From Anaeramoeba flamelloides (lineage: Eukaryota; Metamonada; Anaeramoebidae), in NCBI GenBank assembly GCA_027625915.1, contig JANTQA010000042.1, positions 5,716,001-5,780,000 of the forward strand: 64,000 nt of DNA. Reading direction: 5' to 3'. The translations under genes and the position numbers were made by a program. The notes beneath the pieces were generated by a model. The model saw only the letters and a program-made list of their open reading frames with translations, was not told the DNA's origin and did not search any database. Positions 1 through 12,000 of the stretch are shown here, in pieces (the stretch's first letter is position 1; every line of letters starts with the position of its first letter).

Positions 1-798
1 GTACAAATGATTTTTTGAACAATCAAATGTAGTTATATGTTTTCGATTTTATTTGAAAAATTTTTGAAATTAGACAAGTTATGAAAACGATTTTTCGATC
101 AAAAAGAACAATAATAAATACCAATTTTCATCCCAAAAAAAGATCAGATAAAATCAAGATCAAAAAATTTAATATCTTTTATTTATGTAATACAATACTA
201 AGAAAAAAATTGAATTATTATCAAGAATCAATAAATAGCAGTTAATGATTTTGTATATTTAAATACTTTTTTTTAGATAATTGAGTTTAATAAATATATT
301 ATAAAATAAATTTGCCCCATTTTCTTGGAAATAGCTTATAATTATTTAGTTTTATCTAAAATTTCAATAAGTTACTTTATACTTTCTCTCTTTTTATATC
401 TTTTCTCAGCAGACAAGTGCTATTATTTCCCATTATTTTTTCACATGTGCCTTCGGTAAATATAATTTTTTAAGAAACATTTTTTATTTTTTGAAAGGCA
501 TGAAATTAAAAAATTATTTTTCCAAAACAAATAATAAGACTTTCAATTAGTTAGTATTCTCATTAATTCACTTAGAAATCGAACCACAATTTCTTAAAAA
601 CAATACATCTTCCAAAATGAATTTTGAATTCTATTCAAGAATAATAAATTAGTTTATTTGGAGTGAAATAATTTAATAACTGTCTTTATTGTTTTGATTT
701 GGAAACAATCACTTTGTTATGTTACGAGTTTGGCCTGGAAGAACGAGAAAGATGATATTGTTGAAAGTGATATAAGATGATATTGAGTAGTTCGAAGA

Positions 799-891
799 AT
801 GACGATTAATATCCTCTTAGAACCAGAACAATATCATATTTTGAGTCTGGAAGAGGATCCAAAACGAGGAATTATAACTGGTTATTTTTGA
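799..891 (+). other. Short coding-like fragment, 30 aa
   Basis: A 30-codon frame starts MTINILLEPEQYHILSLEED and ends GYF before TGA. Its mixed, hydrophilic residue use and higher GC over about 730-890 differ from the surrounding AT-driven frames. It could be a leftover exon of an unrecognised gene or chance. No family is recognised and the frame does not extend upstream. Confidence 0.15.
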
Positions 892-1749
892 ACAAATGAA
901 ACAATATGAGATGCTATTTATTTTTTGGAACTTAGGATCTAACTCTAGACAAAAAGACAAAAACCAAAACAACTAATTTGTTATTTTTTTTTGGTACTGT
1001 GAATAACTTGTTCTTCAAAGGATCTTTTTCTCTCAATTTTGTTATCGAAAACATGAAGTTAAAATTTTACATTTTCATATATTGAGGATAAAACTTGGCT
1101 TAAAATCCAACAGAAACAAACTAGATCGTCCACTTTTCAATCAATCTCAATCTATCCTTTTATTTCATGCTAATTTAGAAATATCCGGAGGCGATCAAAC
1201 ATAAAACACCTGCATCTATTATGTATTCTTAACAGTAACTGATTTTCAAAATTCCTCTAAAAATTCTTGACTTGATGTGGTAAAAAATAAAATGTTTTTT
1301 TTTTTTTTATAATTTTTTTCTAAATTTGTAATTATGTTTTTTTCTCATTTTGAAATTCTACTATTAATGGCCTCTTGTCTTTTTTTTTGGAAGAAAAAAA
1401 CCAAACGCTTTTTTATTTTTTTTAAAAATTTTATTTTTCTCTTGAAAAAATATTAAAAAAAATATCAAAAATGATGCTATATTTTTCAGATCTACATCAC
1501 TTGATATATTCGATATTGATTTCTTTCGAACCAAAACCAAAAACGATGTTTGTTTTTCGGAATTGTTTTTTAATCAAATATCGAGAATTCATTCAATTTC
1601 CAACCTTTAAGGAAAAATTGATAGAATTTTTTCTTTGTCCCCTATGGATCAAATAATTGGGTTCCTTGTACCAAATTAATTTTCCAATTTTGTAAATCCT
1701 TGAGCACGGCGATCTTTTGGGATTTATGAGTTTAACAACGTTGCAAAAA

Positions 1750-2040
1750 AATTGGTTAAACTCTTCTAAAATAACTTTAAATAACATTTTTAAAGTTGAA
1801 TTTATTATTAAAATGCTTCCTATTTTACTCTAATAGAATTAAAATTAGAATATCAGAAAATTTTCGTACTTTGCCTAATTCCTAAAGGATTTCCCAAAAT
1901 CTTTCCACATTGGCTAAAATACTATCCCAAACTTTCCAGTGTTCTAATCACTTTCTTATCAGTATTTATGAGGAATTATATACTTGTAATTTTTACAAAT
2001 AAAAAGTTTGAGCTGAAAAAAAATACATAGCAACATTATA
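1750..2040. repeat. Old dispersed repeat, copy 1
   Basis: Blocks such as the ttctaatcactttcttat region and the tail of caaataaaaagtttgagctg type recur in the same order near 41570-41830 with heavy divergence. The edges are approximate. It is probably an ancient non-autonomous element. Confidence 0.4.
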
Positions 2041-2158
2041 GTTTCTTTTTGTTCTTTATTCTCACATTTAATACCAAGTAAGATGATTTTTTGAAACTGT
2101 TTTTTTCATAGTATTAATTCAGTAAACTGTAAACACATGATCGTTTATAAGAATACAA

Positions 2159-2752
2159 CCGTTCCAGCACCACCATAAAAAATTCATAAGACATAGAAAT
2201 TGATTTTCTGTTATCAAATATTATCCTGTCTGATAAACTGTAAAATTGTTATTAAAGCCAAAAATTAATTGTAAAAATATATCACAGAGAAAAAAAATTA
2301 AATTTTATTCATTTTTAGGCTTTTAACATTGATAAAAAAACATTCAACAAAAACTTATTATAATTTGGATCTTAAATTTCCAAAATCGGAAAAATAACAG
2401 ATTTAAATAATTTAAAAACAATGATCAAAAAATACCCAAAGTTTTTTTGGTTTGATTTCTTTTGAAATTCAATTTTTGGCTTTGTTTTATACAAAAAAAA
2501 ATTTTATTTATGATCTTGGAGAAATTGGATTTTCTATTTCATAAAACGTAATTTTAAAAGAGACAACCAATTTTTTTGTCAATGTTAAAAGCCTAAAAAT
2601 GAATAAAAATTAATTTTTTTTCTCTGTGATATATTTTTACAATTAATTTTTGGCTTTAATAACAATTTTACAGTTTATCAGACAGGATAATATTTAATAA
2701 CAGAAAATCAATTTCTATGTCTTATGAATTTTTTATGGTAGGGCTGGAACGG
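2159..2752. mobile_element. Long-inverted-repeat element (CCGTTCCAGC ends)
   Basis: The left end CCGTTCCAGC at 2159 is matched by GCTGGAACGG ending at 2752. Arms of about 170 bp (2159-2331 and 2582-2752) are nearly identical in inverted orientation and enclose about 250 bp of unique loop. There is no coding capacity, so this is a MITE or foldback element. A clear target-site duplication is not visible. Confidence 0.7.
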
Positions 2753-2859
2753 CCATACTCATATATGAAAAACAGATAAATTGTTTATATATGATATATT
2801 AAACAGTGTATTTTATAATAGGGAAAGCTAATAATATTTTATCAATTTTTTTTGGTTTT

Positions 2860-3143
2860 TACACCGACAAAGGAATTCAACAAAAAATATTACATTAATT
2901 CAGATCTTAAATTTCCAAAATCGGAAAATTCACAGATTTAAGCAATTTAAAAACAATGATCAAAAAATACCCAAAGTTTTTGTGGTTTGATTTCTTTTGA
3001 AATTCAATTTTTGGCTTTGTTTTATCAAAAAAAATTTTTATATTGTGATATTGGAGAAATTGAATTTTCAATTTCATAAAAGACAATTTTAAAATAGAAA
3101 ATAATCTTTATGCACTATAGCCTGTTCTGGTTCGTTGGAACGG
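2860..3143. repeat. Partial second copy of the CCGTTCCAGC element
   Basis: About 240 bp here (2865-3105) repeats the loop of the neighbouring element (2331-2581) in direct orientation, including the block tcaaaaaatacccaaag, and ends with ttggaacgg near 3143. Either two related elements lie side by side or the first one inserted into a longer relative. Confidence 0.6.
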
Positions 3144-5624
3144 CTGTATATTGGAATCTCAGTAGCATTCTTCAGTGGTGACAAGTACCTTAATTTCCTC
3201 AGGTTAATCAAAAATATTTTCTTTATTTCAAATTGTTGGTTTGCAAGCTAAAACCTTAATTAAATATACCAAAGTTTCTGATCATTTTTTTAATAAGATT
3301 ACTTTTTCAATTTGATGAAAAAAAAAAATTTTCCAGAGATGTTTAATCTTGATGTTTTTGGGAAGAAAGTAAAACTTATTAATGTATTTTATTGTTTTAA
3401 AAAATCTGTTTACTTAACCTCTTGGAAATTGGCTATCCTGGAATTGAAAGCCTTGCTGGAAATAAGTATTTTTCAATTCCTATTTCTATTTCATTTTAAC
3501 AATTATTTTCAAAATAAAGTCTCTCATTATTTAGCCATTTGGAATTTAAATACAAGTAACCCAAAGAAAAAATTCCTGTTTTTAAAGAATTACTAATTCT
3601 GAATATAAAGAAAATTTAAAACATAGCTCCATTTCAATTTGCATTATTGGTTATTGCTTTTGTTGATTTTTTTTTCATTTTATAAATTTGAAGATCCCAA
3701 AAAGAATAGATAGAAATTAAGATGTTAAAAAAAGAGAGTAACTAAAATTTTGAAAAGGTGTTACTTGAACTGTTTTCAAAGAGTAAACGAAAAACCCTAA
3801 AAAACTTTGATTCATCAATTTTTTCAAACATCCAAAAAACAATTTACAAGGCTCTTTTATTTTAGAAAAAACAAATTGTCTGATCTTGATTGAACCAAAC
3901 ACAAATAACTCATTTTTTATGAAGAATTTTATTTACAAAGAATAATTTTTGTTTCTCTTGAAATAAGGGAAAAAATATCAATTGGGTTTGTTGAAATAGA
4001 AACAAAACTTTTTTTTTTCTTCTTTCTTTTTGCTTTGTGCTTTGAATTCCAATCATAAAAAATTTAACAAAAAATAAAGCACAAACCTTATTGCAAAACC
4101 AAAGAAGAAATCATTTTCAGGAACAACATAATGAAGTTTATCAACTTGGTAAACTTTTTTTCTCTCTTTGATCTTGATTGAAAAATCCTCTATTGAACAT
4201 AAAATCATTTCGTCTGCAGTAAGTGAAATTCTTGCCATCCCCCTGCATAATATTTTCTTTGGTTTAGAGTTTGTAATATTAAAAACAATTGTGTCTGGTA
4301 GGGAAATTAGATTCGTGGGTTTTTTTTTTGGTTTTGTTTTCCATAAAAGAGTGAAGATATTTGAATTCTTATTTTTTGAAAAAATGAAATAATTATTGGG
4401 TATCTATTCAAATCCTGATTTTATTTCAAACCAGATTAGAATGAAAAATAGTTGTGTCTGTATGAGAACAATAACATTTTTCGTTTTAGTTGAGTTTCAT
4501 AATTAGTTTTTAATTTTTAATAAAATAATCTTGGTCTTAAAATAACCTTTTTAGACTTGGAAAACTCTGTCAAAAAAGAAAAAGATGAGTTTCTATTTTC
4601 AAGAGGTATAAGGAATCAACTCATCAAAGAAATGTTCAAAAATTCGATACTGGTATTTGAAAAACTTCTAAAACAAATTCTAATACAGATTTAGTTTTTA
4701 TCTAAAATGAAATCTGGTTTTCTTTCCTAGGTTAGTTCACCAATATCTAATGCACCAGCATTCAAATTTAGAGACGGTCAAATTTATTATCTATTTTTTT
4801 TTCAAGTTTCAGGATTAAAATTATAAAGGGAAGATGGAGGTAACATTTTAACAATATATTATTCAAATATGATCAAGTAGATCTGATATTGGTTTGTATT
4901 CAAAATGAATTTAGAACATATACCACCAATACCGTCTATTTATATCGACAAAAGCACTAACCATCTTTTCTCCATGGTTTAAAATAAATTATTTTTACAA
5001 AAAAATGTATTTTTTGTCTTTTTTTTTTTTTTTTTTGTTTTTGTTCTATTTTATAGTACACTTACCAATCCCCGAGAAATACAAGTAAGCAAATATTTAT
5101 TCAATTAGACTTTGATTAAAGTACTTATTAGTCCAAAAGGGATCATTCTAAAAATACCAGTAAATTTTAATTCTTTGTAAAAATAATTTTTTTCAACACA
5201 TATATATATATATATAACATTGTATTTGATTGAAACAAAACAAAAAGGTAATTTTGTCATTTGTATATAAAGTTTATTTTTAACCTATCTACTTAATTTA
5301 TTTAATATAAAGAAAATTTATAATATTTTATAGATCGAATATAATATTTTTCTCAAAAAAATAGAGTTAATTTTTTCTATAATTTTATCAATAAAAAGAT
5401 TTTTTCATCAAGAAAGTATATTTAGCATAAATAAATTCAACAAACAAGTATTATATACTTTACTAGAGTTTTTGTTGGTGTTTGTAGTTTAAATACCTAA
5501 GAAAAATAAAATAAAAAATTAATTATATTAATATTTATAATAAATTTTCAATAACTATATAAGTCAAAAAAATAAAATATAAATTTAGAAAAGTAATACT
5601 GAACATTATTTAATATATATATAT
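3144..5624. other. Gene-poor stretch
   Basis: No recognised gene. It contains one unusual minus-strand open frame (4053-4403, listed separately) and otherwise A/T-rich sequence with a short AT microsatellite near 5203-5216. Confidence 0.5.
4053..4403 (-). CDS. Unrecognised exon-like open frame, about 115 aa
   Basis: The minus-strand frame is open for about 115 codons. The only internal Met begins MARISLTADEMILCSIEDF at 4238. Upstream codons read LISLPDTIVFNITNSKPKK, and downstream lies YQVDKLHYVVPENDFFFGFA, followed by a possible GT donor in GCAATAAG|GTTTG. The alternating hydrophobic/polar pattern looks like beta-rich real protein rather than AT noise, but I recognise no family and found no clear first or last exon. 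It may be one exon of a lost gene. A second minus-strand frame at 3717-3902 could be unrelated. Confidence 0.22.
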   Translation of the reverse strand: MPNNYFIFSKNKNSNIFTLLWKTKPKKKPTNLISLPDTIVFNITNSKPKKILCRGMARISLTADEMILCSIEDFSIKIKERKKVYQVDKLHYVVPENDFFFGFAIRFVLYFLLNFL

Positions 5625-6808
5625 CCCTTAGCACCCCGGATCTGCCTAAATTTCATCAAGTTTTTTCAATTAGATTTCAAATGATATTGATCTACTAATA
5701 TATTAATTTTCTTATTTGTCTTTAATCCAGATTTGAAATATAATAAAAAAGTCAAAATAGTTCAAAGATAAAGTAGTTAAGTTATTGATTTTTTTTTTGA
5801 AATTGAAAAAAAAAAATAATAATAATTCATTTTTACATTTTTTTAAGATTTTTAAAGATTTTTATTTTTATTTTATTTTTTTAAATCAGAAATTTTATTA
5901 CATTAATAGTAATTCAAAACTCAACACATTAATTTATTAATAATAACCACCAAACAATTTTGCTAATTTTATGATAAAAAAAATAAATCAAAAAATAAAT
6001 TACTTTGAAATTTAATTTTTTTTTTTAGAAAAAATTTCAATAAATATTCAATTAAGAGAAAAATGAAATTTATTTCTTTAGGTCAAAATTAAATTTTTAA
6101 TATGATTAATTTTTTAAAACTTTTATTTAAGCAATAGATAATAATTGAAAATCAAAAAAAAAAAAAAAAATTGTAAAATAATTTCAATTTATTAAATTGG
6201 CATAAAATAAATATAAATTACTTTTTAATCGATAAAATATTTATACCTAAATTTAAAATAAAATAAAAAATAACTCTTAAATATTATTCCAATATAATAA
6301 AATAATCTCCGAAACCAAATTTTTTTTAATTGAAATTTTGTTATTGGTAAAAATTTGAATTATATATTTGCGATATTTGGATTTATCCTTAATAAATTAA
6401 TCCAGATCTTGTTAAATAAGTTCTGATTACTGGTCTCTAATTCAAAAATATTGTTTATTTTATGTCTAGATTTTAAAAAGTCAAAAATTAAAAAATTGTA
6501 AAAAATAAAAAAAAAATCAATTATTAATCTGATTCGAACTTATGGCCAAATCATTTAAAATTGAAAAAAAATCTTGTTGAAAAAATTGTAAAATTTTGCA
6601 ATGAAAAAAAATTTGATTTTTTTTTCTAATTTAATTTATATTTTTTTTTTATTTTTAAATTATTTAGAATTTAATATAGATATTGATATTGAATCGTAAC
6701 CAATAGATAAAACAAATTTTCTATGTGATGTCAAAATAACTTTTATAATGAATAAATTATTTAATCAAGCATTTTAGGCAATTTTGGGGTGCAAAGGGCC
6801 CCCCAAAA
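5625..6808. mobile_element. Non-autonomous element with CCCTTAGCACCCC ends
   Basis: The left end CCCTTAGCACCCCGG followed by ATCTGCCTAAA is mirrored by TTTAGGCA and GGGGTGCAAAGGG near 6775-6808. It lies in TATATATA sequence, so TA target duplication is likely but cannot be resolved. The interior is extremely AT-rich and non-coding. DNA transposon class; superfamily not assigned. Confidence 0.6.
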
Positions 6809-7135
6809 AATTTCCAGTAAATTATGATGTGTTTTAAATGTTAAAACTAAGAGGTTTTTGATGTCTAGACAAACTTTTCAAAAAAAAAAAAAAAAAATTT
6901 ATTTTGACAAAATTTGGAAAAATAATAAAATCACAATAACCAAAAAAAAAATTCCCGATGTTAAAAAATTTTTTTCAAGTTATTTTTTTATTTTAAGTAA
7001 CTATACAATTTTTAATTATAAAATTTTCTATCTAAGATAATTTTTTATTAATTCTATACCTTATTATGCTTTGATAACATTTCAAATTAAAATTTTTGTT
7101 TGAAATGTTTTTAGGTTATTTGGGGTACTAAGGGA
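6809..7135. mobile_element. Second terminus of the CCCTTAG family
   Basis: Directly after the previous element another copy of its right end occurs at 7112-7135 (TTTAGGTTATTTGGGG, then TACTAAGGG), followed by TATATATA. The piece 6809-7135 is either an adjacent short relative or the remainder of an outer element (5625-7135) into which the inner one was placed. Confidence 0.45.
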
Positions 7136-7510
7136 TATATATATATATATACATATATATCTGAAATAAAATTTCTTTAGACTGATATATTTTTTCGATT
7201 ATGATAAGTAATAGAACTTATTTGTATTTGTATTATCAATTTTTTAAAGCAGTGAAATTATCACATCAACTTATTCTTCCTATTTGTAGTAACTCAACTA
7301 TTTAGAACTCATATTATATAAGAAAGTCAACTGATGGAATCTAATCCATGTCTATTCTATAAGATAACAAACGTTGAAAATCACATTAAAATAAGTAATT
7401 GATTAAAAGAATTCTTTAAAATTTTACTAAAAATAAAATTTTTTTATTCATAATTTTACCAATATTTGAGAAATAACTTTTTTGGGAATCAAAATTTTTA
7501 CTTTTTTTGT

Positions 7511-8035
7511 TATATAAACTAAATTTCATAATAAATGGTCCATCTTACATTTGAATGTTGAATTTCTTTTGTATCGTTTTGAATTTTTTCCTCTCATAAT
7601 GAAAAGTTTGTAAATAAATCATTTTTTCTCTTTTTTACATTTTCAACAGTTTTTTGTTAAAATGGAAAATGAAAATGAATAATTGGAAAGAAGTAACAGA
7701 TGAATTAATGAAAAATTTGATTTCAAATATGAAAAAGAGATTATATTTAGTTATTCAAATGGAAGGAGAATCGATAAATGGGTTATTTTAATTTTTTAAA
7801 TTTTCTATTTTTCATGTAATCCTTCTTTCCAAATAAATGTCCCAATTTTTTTTAACAGTTTTTTTTATTTTTTATTCTTGTATTTTTAGACAAAAAATAA
7901 ACATCTCTTGAGTATAGTATTGAATATTAAAATCTAAATTTTTATATTATAATAGATAACTTCAATTATTAAAAATATTTTTATTTAAAATTTTATTTTT
8001 AATGGGCCAATTCTTATGATAGATAGTTTATATAT
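7511..8035 (+). mobile_element. Tc1/mariner relic, copy 1
   Basis: The left end TATATAAACTAAATTTCATA, continuing into ATAAATGGTCCAT, matches the reverse complement of the right end (TATATAAACTATC, TCATAAG, GGCCCAT). The 525-bp body keeps a short stretch of transposase C-terminus (7675-7791). An inverted relative lies at 26117-26646. It is a deletion derivative and non-autonomous. Confidence 0.6.
7675..7791 (+). pseudogene. Tc1/mariner-like transposase C-terminal remnant
   Basis: The 38 codons contain NWKEVTDELMKNLISNMKKR followed by L-x2-VI and a Gly-rich end. This matches the known end of Tc1-type transposases (W-x2-I ... L-x2-SM-x-RR-x2-VI-x3-GG). The DDE core is absent, so this is only the tail of a transposase. 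The copy at 26318-26500 has the same tail. Confidence 0.5.
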
Positions 8036-9073
8036 ATATACATATATTTAATTATGAATGAAATTTATTTCAAAAATATAGAAACCTTGTTTTATTTAAA
8101 CCTATACTTTGGTTCCAATTCTAAATTAAATTCTTTATTTGGGGAAAATATCCAAAAGATTTTTATTAAAAAAATTATATATTCAATTTTTTTGAGTAAG
8201 CATAATTTTCTATCAAAATTCATTTCGGAATCAAAAAATCTGAAAAAAACTTGAAACCTTGAAAATGTTGTAATACCCTGAACCTCCTATCTTAATAACC
8301 ATTTTTTCTTTTTGTCATATTAGATTTCTTTTCTCTGTAAATAAAATCACATGTTCCCGAAATAAACCCAACTTTAAATATTATACATCCAAGGTAAATA
8401 ACAAATAAGATTTTAAATAAAAAAAAATAAAAAAAATTAACTTGAATATTTTTTTGGGTTTTCAAATAATCGATCTATTATCAGAATTATGTTTTTCGTA
8501 ATATAATAAGAAATAAATTAAATTAATTTATCTTTTTTTTGAGGTGTTTCCTTCTAATATATATATATATATATATATTAAAGGGACAATTCTTTTGGAA
8601 AGGAATAAACTATACTTTAAAAATAATCTTTAAAAGAAGAATTTTTGTTGAATCCCCAAACTCAAAACCAGCAAATAATAATCTAAAATAAAAAGGTGAT
8701 ATTTATCGATATAATTCTTTAATTAAGTCATTTATAGAAGAATGACTGAAACGAATTCGAGACTTACTATGATTTTCGAATTCACACCTAACTTTTGATC
8801 TCATAGATCTTTGAATTAAAGAAATTATGGAAAAAAATCTACAGACCATAAACAATAACTTGAAAATGAATAAGTAACTGAAGATTAGCAATGCTCCATG
8901 GAATCAAAAACAAATTTGAAAAAATCTTACAGATGGTTACTTTTTGAGGTAAAATCGAAACTAAATATAAAAAATGAATCATTTTTTAAAAAATCTTTAA
9001 TACTGAATAACGTTTCTTTCTTTTTAATAAAAAGATCTTATTTAATATTTAAAGTTTTTCTTTCTCTTTCAAT
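8036..9073. other. Upstream region of PRP8, no gene recognised
   Basis: It contains an AT microsatellite (about 8559-8580), a TTAAAGGGACAATTC block near 8579 that resembles transposon ends elsewhere, and short AT-driven frames. The minus-strand frame 8703-8891 has a mixed composition in its C-terminal half but no recognisable family. The PRP8 promoter must lie here, but no defined motif stands out. Confidence 0.5.
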
Positions 9074-12000
9074 ATGTCAACCAATGTGATTTCTTTAGAA
9101 GAGAAGTCCAGAAGATGGCGAACAATGACAAAACAAAAGTACCATCCCAAAAAAAGAGTTGGCTACCAACCACCAGAAAAATTAGAGGTACCACCTGAAG
9201 ATCTCCGTAAGATCGTTAGAGATCGAGGAGACATGAGATCAAACAAATTTAACTCAGACAAGCGTGTATATTTGGGAGCATTAAAATTTGTACCCCATGC
9301 AATTTATAAGCTTTTAGAAAATATGCCAATGTAAGCCTTTGATAACAATAATTTAAAAAAAATTTTTTTTTTAATTATTTTTTGCTTTTTTCTTTCGACA
9401 AATAATAATTACAAAAAAAAATTACAATGTTGCAAAAACAAACTAACAAATTCGTCATTTCCAAATCTTTTTTCTCTAATACCAAACAAAAACAAAAACA
9501 AAAACAAAAACAAAAAAAAAAAACAAAAACAAAAAAAAAAAAAACAAAAAAAAAAAAACAAAAACAAAAACATAAAAAAAAAAAAAAAAAAAAAAATAAT
9601 AAAAAAAATACTTCAAAATCAAAATAGGCCCTGGGAAGAAGTACGTGATGTTAAAGTAGTTTATCATATCACTGGAGCTGTAACATTTGTCAATGAAATC
9701 CCCAAAGTCATTCCACCTGTATATCAAGCACAATGGGGCACGATGTGGATCATGATGAGAAAAGAAAAAAGGGATCGAAGGCATTTCAAAAGAATACGTT
9801 TCCCACCGTTTGACGACGAAGAGCCACCTATGGATTACTCCGACAACATTTTAGAAATCGAGCCCTTGGATCCCATTTTGTTAGAATTGGATGAGGACGA
9901 AGACGAGTCTGTCTATGAGTGGTTTTACGATCACAAGGCGCTGATTGACACCAAGTATACAAACGGCGAGAGTTATAAAAAGTGGTGGCTGAGTGCACCG
10001 ATCCTGTCAACGCTGTATCGTTTGGGCTCCCTGTTGGTCAGTGATTTAATTGATCCCAATTATTTTTATTTATTTGACAAGCCATCCTTCCTCACAGGAA
10101 AGTCCTTAAATTTGGCAATCCCCTCTGGGCCAAGGTTTGAGCCATTGTACCGTGACGTCAATGAAGCCGACGATGATTGGAACGAATTTAATGACATCAA
10201 CAAATTGATTGTGAGGAACCAAATTCGAACAGAATACAAAATCGCATTCCCACACTTGTATAATTCGAGGCCAAGGTCTGTCCTGATCCAGCACTACCAT
10301 TACCCATGCTGTGTGTATTTCAAGACAGAGGATTACGATCTACCTGCCTTTTATTATGATTCCATTTTAAATGCCATTTCGTTTCGCGGGGTTGATCGCC
10401 CACCACAAATGGAGTATGACGAAGAGGACGAAGACGAATTTGAATTACCAGACGAAGTTGAACCCTTTTTAAGCGATTGTGACCTGATCACTAAAAATAC
10501 AGCCCCTGGAATAAAGTTATTTTGGGCGCCAAAGCCATTTGACAGAAGACAGGGCAACACGATCAGATGCCAAGATGTGCCACTTGTCAAAAGTTGGTAT
10601 CAAGAAAGGGCACCAAGGGGGTTACCTGTTAAGGTAAGGGTAAGTTATCAAAAGTTGCTAAAATGTTGGGTATTAAATATACTTCATAAGAGACCACAGG
10701 GCACCAAGAGAAAGGTAAATTTGATTCGGACTTTCAAGCAAACAAAATTCTTTCAAACTACCGAAATTGACTGGGTGGAAGCAGGCTTGCAACTCTGTCG
10801 ACAGGGATTTAACATGCTAGATTTATTAATTCACCGTAAGAATGTAAATTATTTGCATTTGGATTATAATTTCACCCTAAAGCCCGTAAAGACCCTGACT
10901 ACAAAGGAGAGGAAGAGATCACGTTTTGGTAATGCCTTTCATTTATGTCGAGAGATCTTGAAATTGACAAAGCTCATTGTTGATTGTCATGTACAATATC
11001 GTATGGGTAATATTGATGCATTCCAGTTAGCAGATGCATTACAATATGGATTTTCGCATATTGGGCATTTAACTGGTATGTATAGGTATAAGTATAAATT
11101 GATGAGGCAGGTTAGGATGTGTAAGGATTTGAAGCATTTAATTTATTATCGATTCAATACCGGCGCCGTTGGCAAAGGTGCAGGTTGCGGATTTTGGGCG
11201 CCAATGTGGAGGGTATGGCTGTTTTTTTTAAGAGGTATCATCCCCCTATTGGAACGATGGTTAGGGAATCTTCTAGCTAGAAGATTTGAAGGAAGGGTTA
11301 CTAAGGGTATTGTGCATACCACCACCAAGCAAAGAGTGGAATCCAATTTTGATTTGGAATTGCGTGCATCGGTTATGAACGACATTCTTGATATGATCCC
11401 ATCTGGGATTAGAGCCTCAAAGGCAAGAGTAATCTTACAACATTTAAGTGAAGCATTTCGATGCTTTGCACCTGGCACCAAGATCTTGCTCGCTAATGGT
11501 GATAATAAAAAAATTGAAAATATCCAAATTGGTGATAGGGTCATGGGCGACGATGAAGAAATTAGAACAGTAACCAAAACAATGAATGGGTATGACAATT
11601 TATACAAATTTAAGATCTTTATTAATGACCAACATTCAGATATTAATTCAAAATTTTGGAAAAGACAAGAGGTTATTTGTAATTCCAAACATTTATTAAT
11701 ATTAACAATGGGAAACACGATTAAGCAAATTAATAATAATAAATATTATTTATATTACCCAGAAATTAAATATAACCATAAATTAAAATTTGATATAATA
11801 ATAAGAAAAAAAAAATCATTTTCAAATATTGAAACATTAAATAAATTTAAAAATAAAATCATAAACAAAAATGTTATTTGGAAAATTAGTGTAGAAAATT
11901 TTTTAAGATATCAAAAGAGATATCCTAAATTTTCTAATTATTGTAAAATGATAAAAGCAAAGCTTATAAAATCCTTTCCAATAAGATCTAATTTAAATAT

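Larger units (their letters stand above)
1..2158. other. Gene-poor AT-rich stretch with old repeats
   Basis: No gene is recognised. The stretch holds A/T runs, one short coding-like fragment (799-891) and an old dispersed repeat (about 1750-2040) with a relative near 41570-41830. The open frames near 1471-1787 are short, AT-driven and unlike any known protein. Confidence 0.6.

Noticed and set aside
9427-9784. Lys-rich and Phe-rich open frames on both strands
   Set aside because: They come from the A-rich tract of the PRP8 intron, whose splice sites restore a conserved protein sequence.
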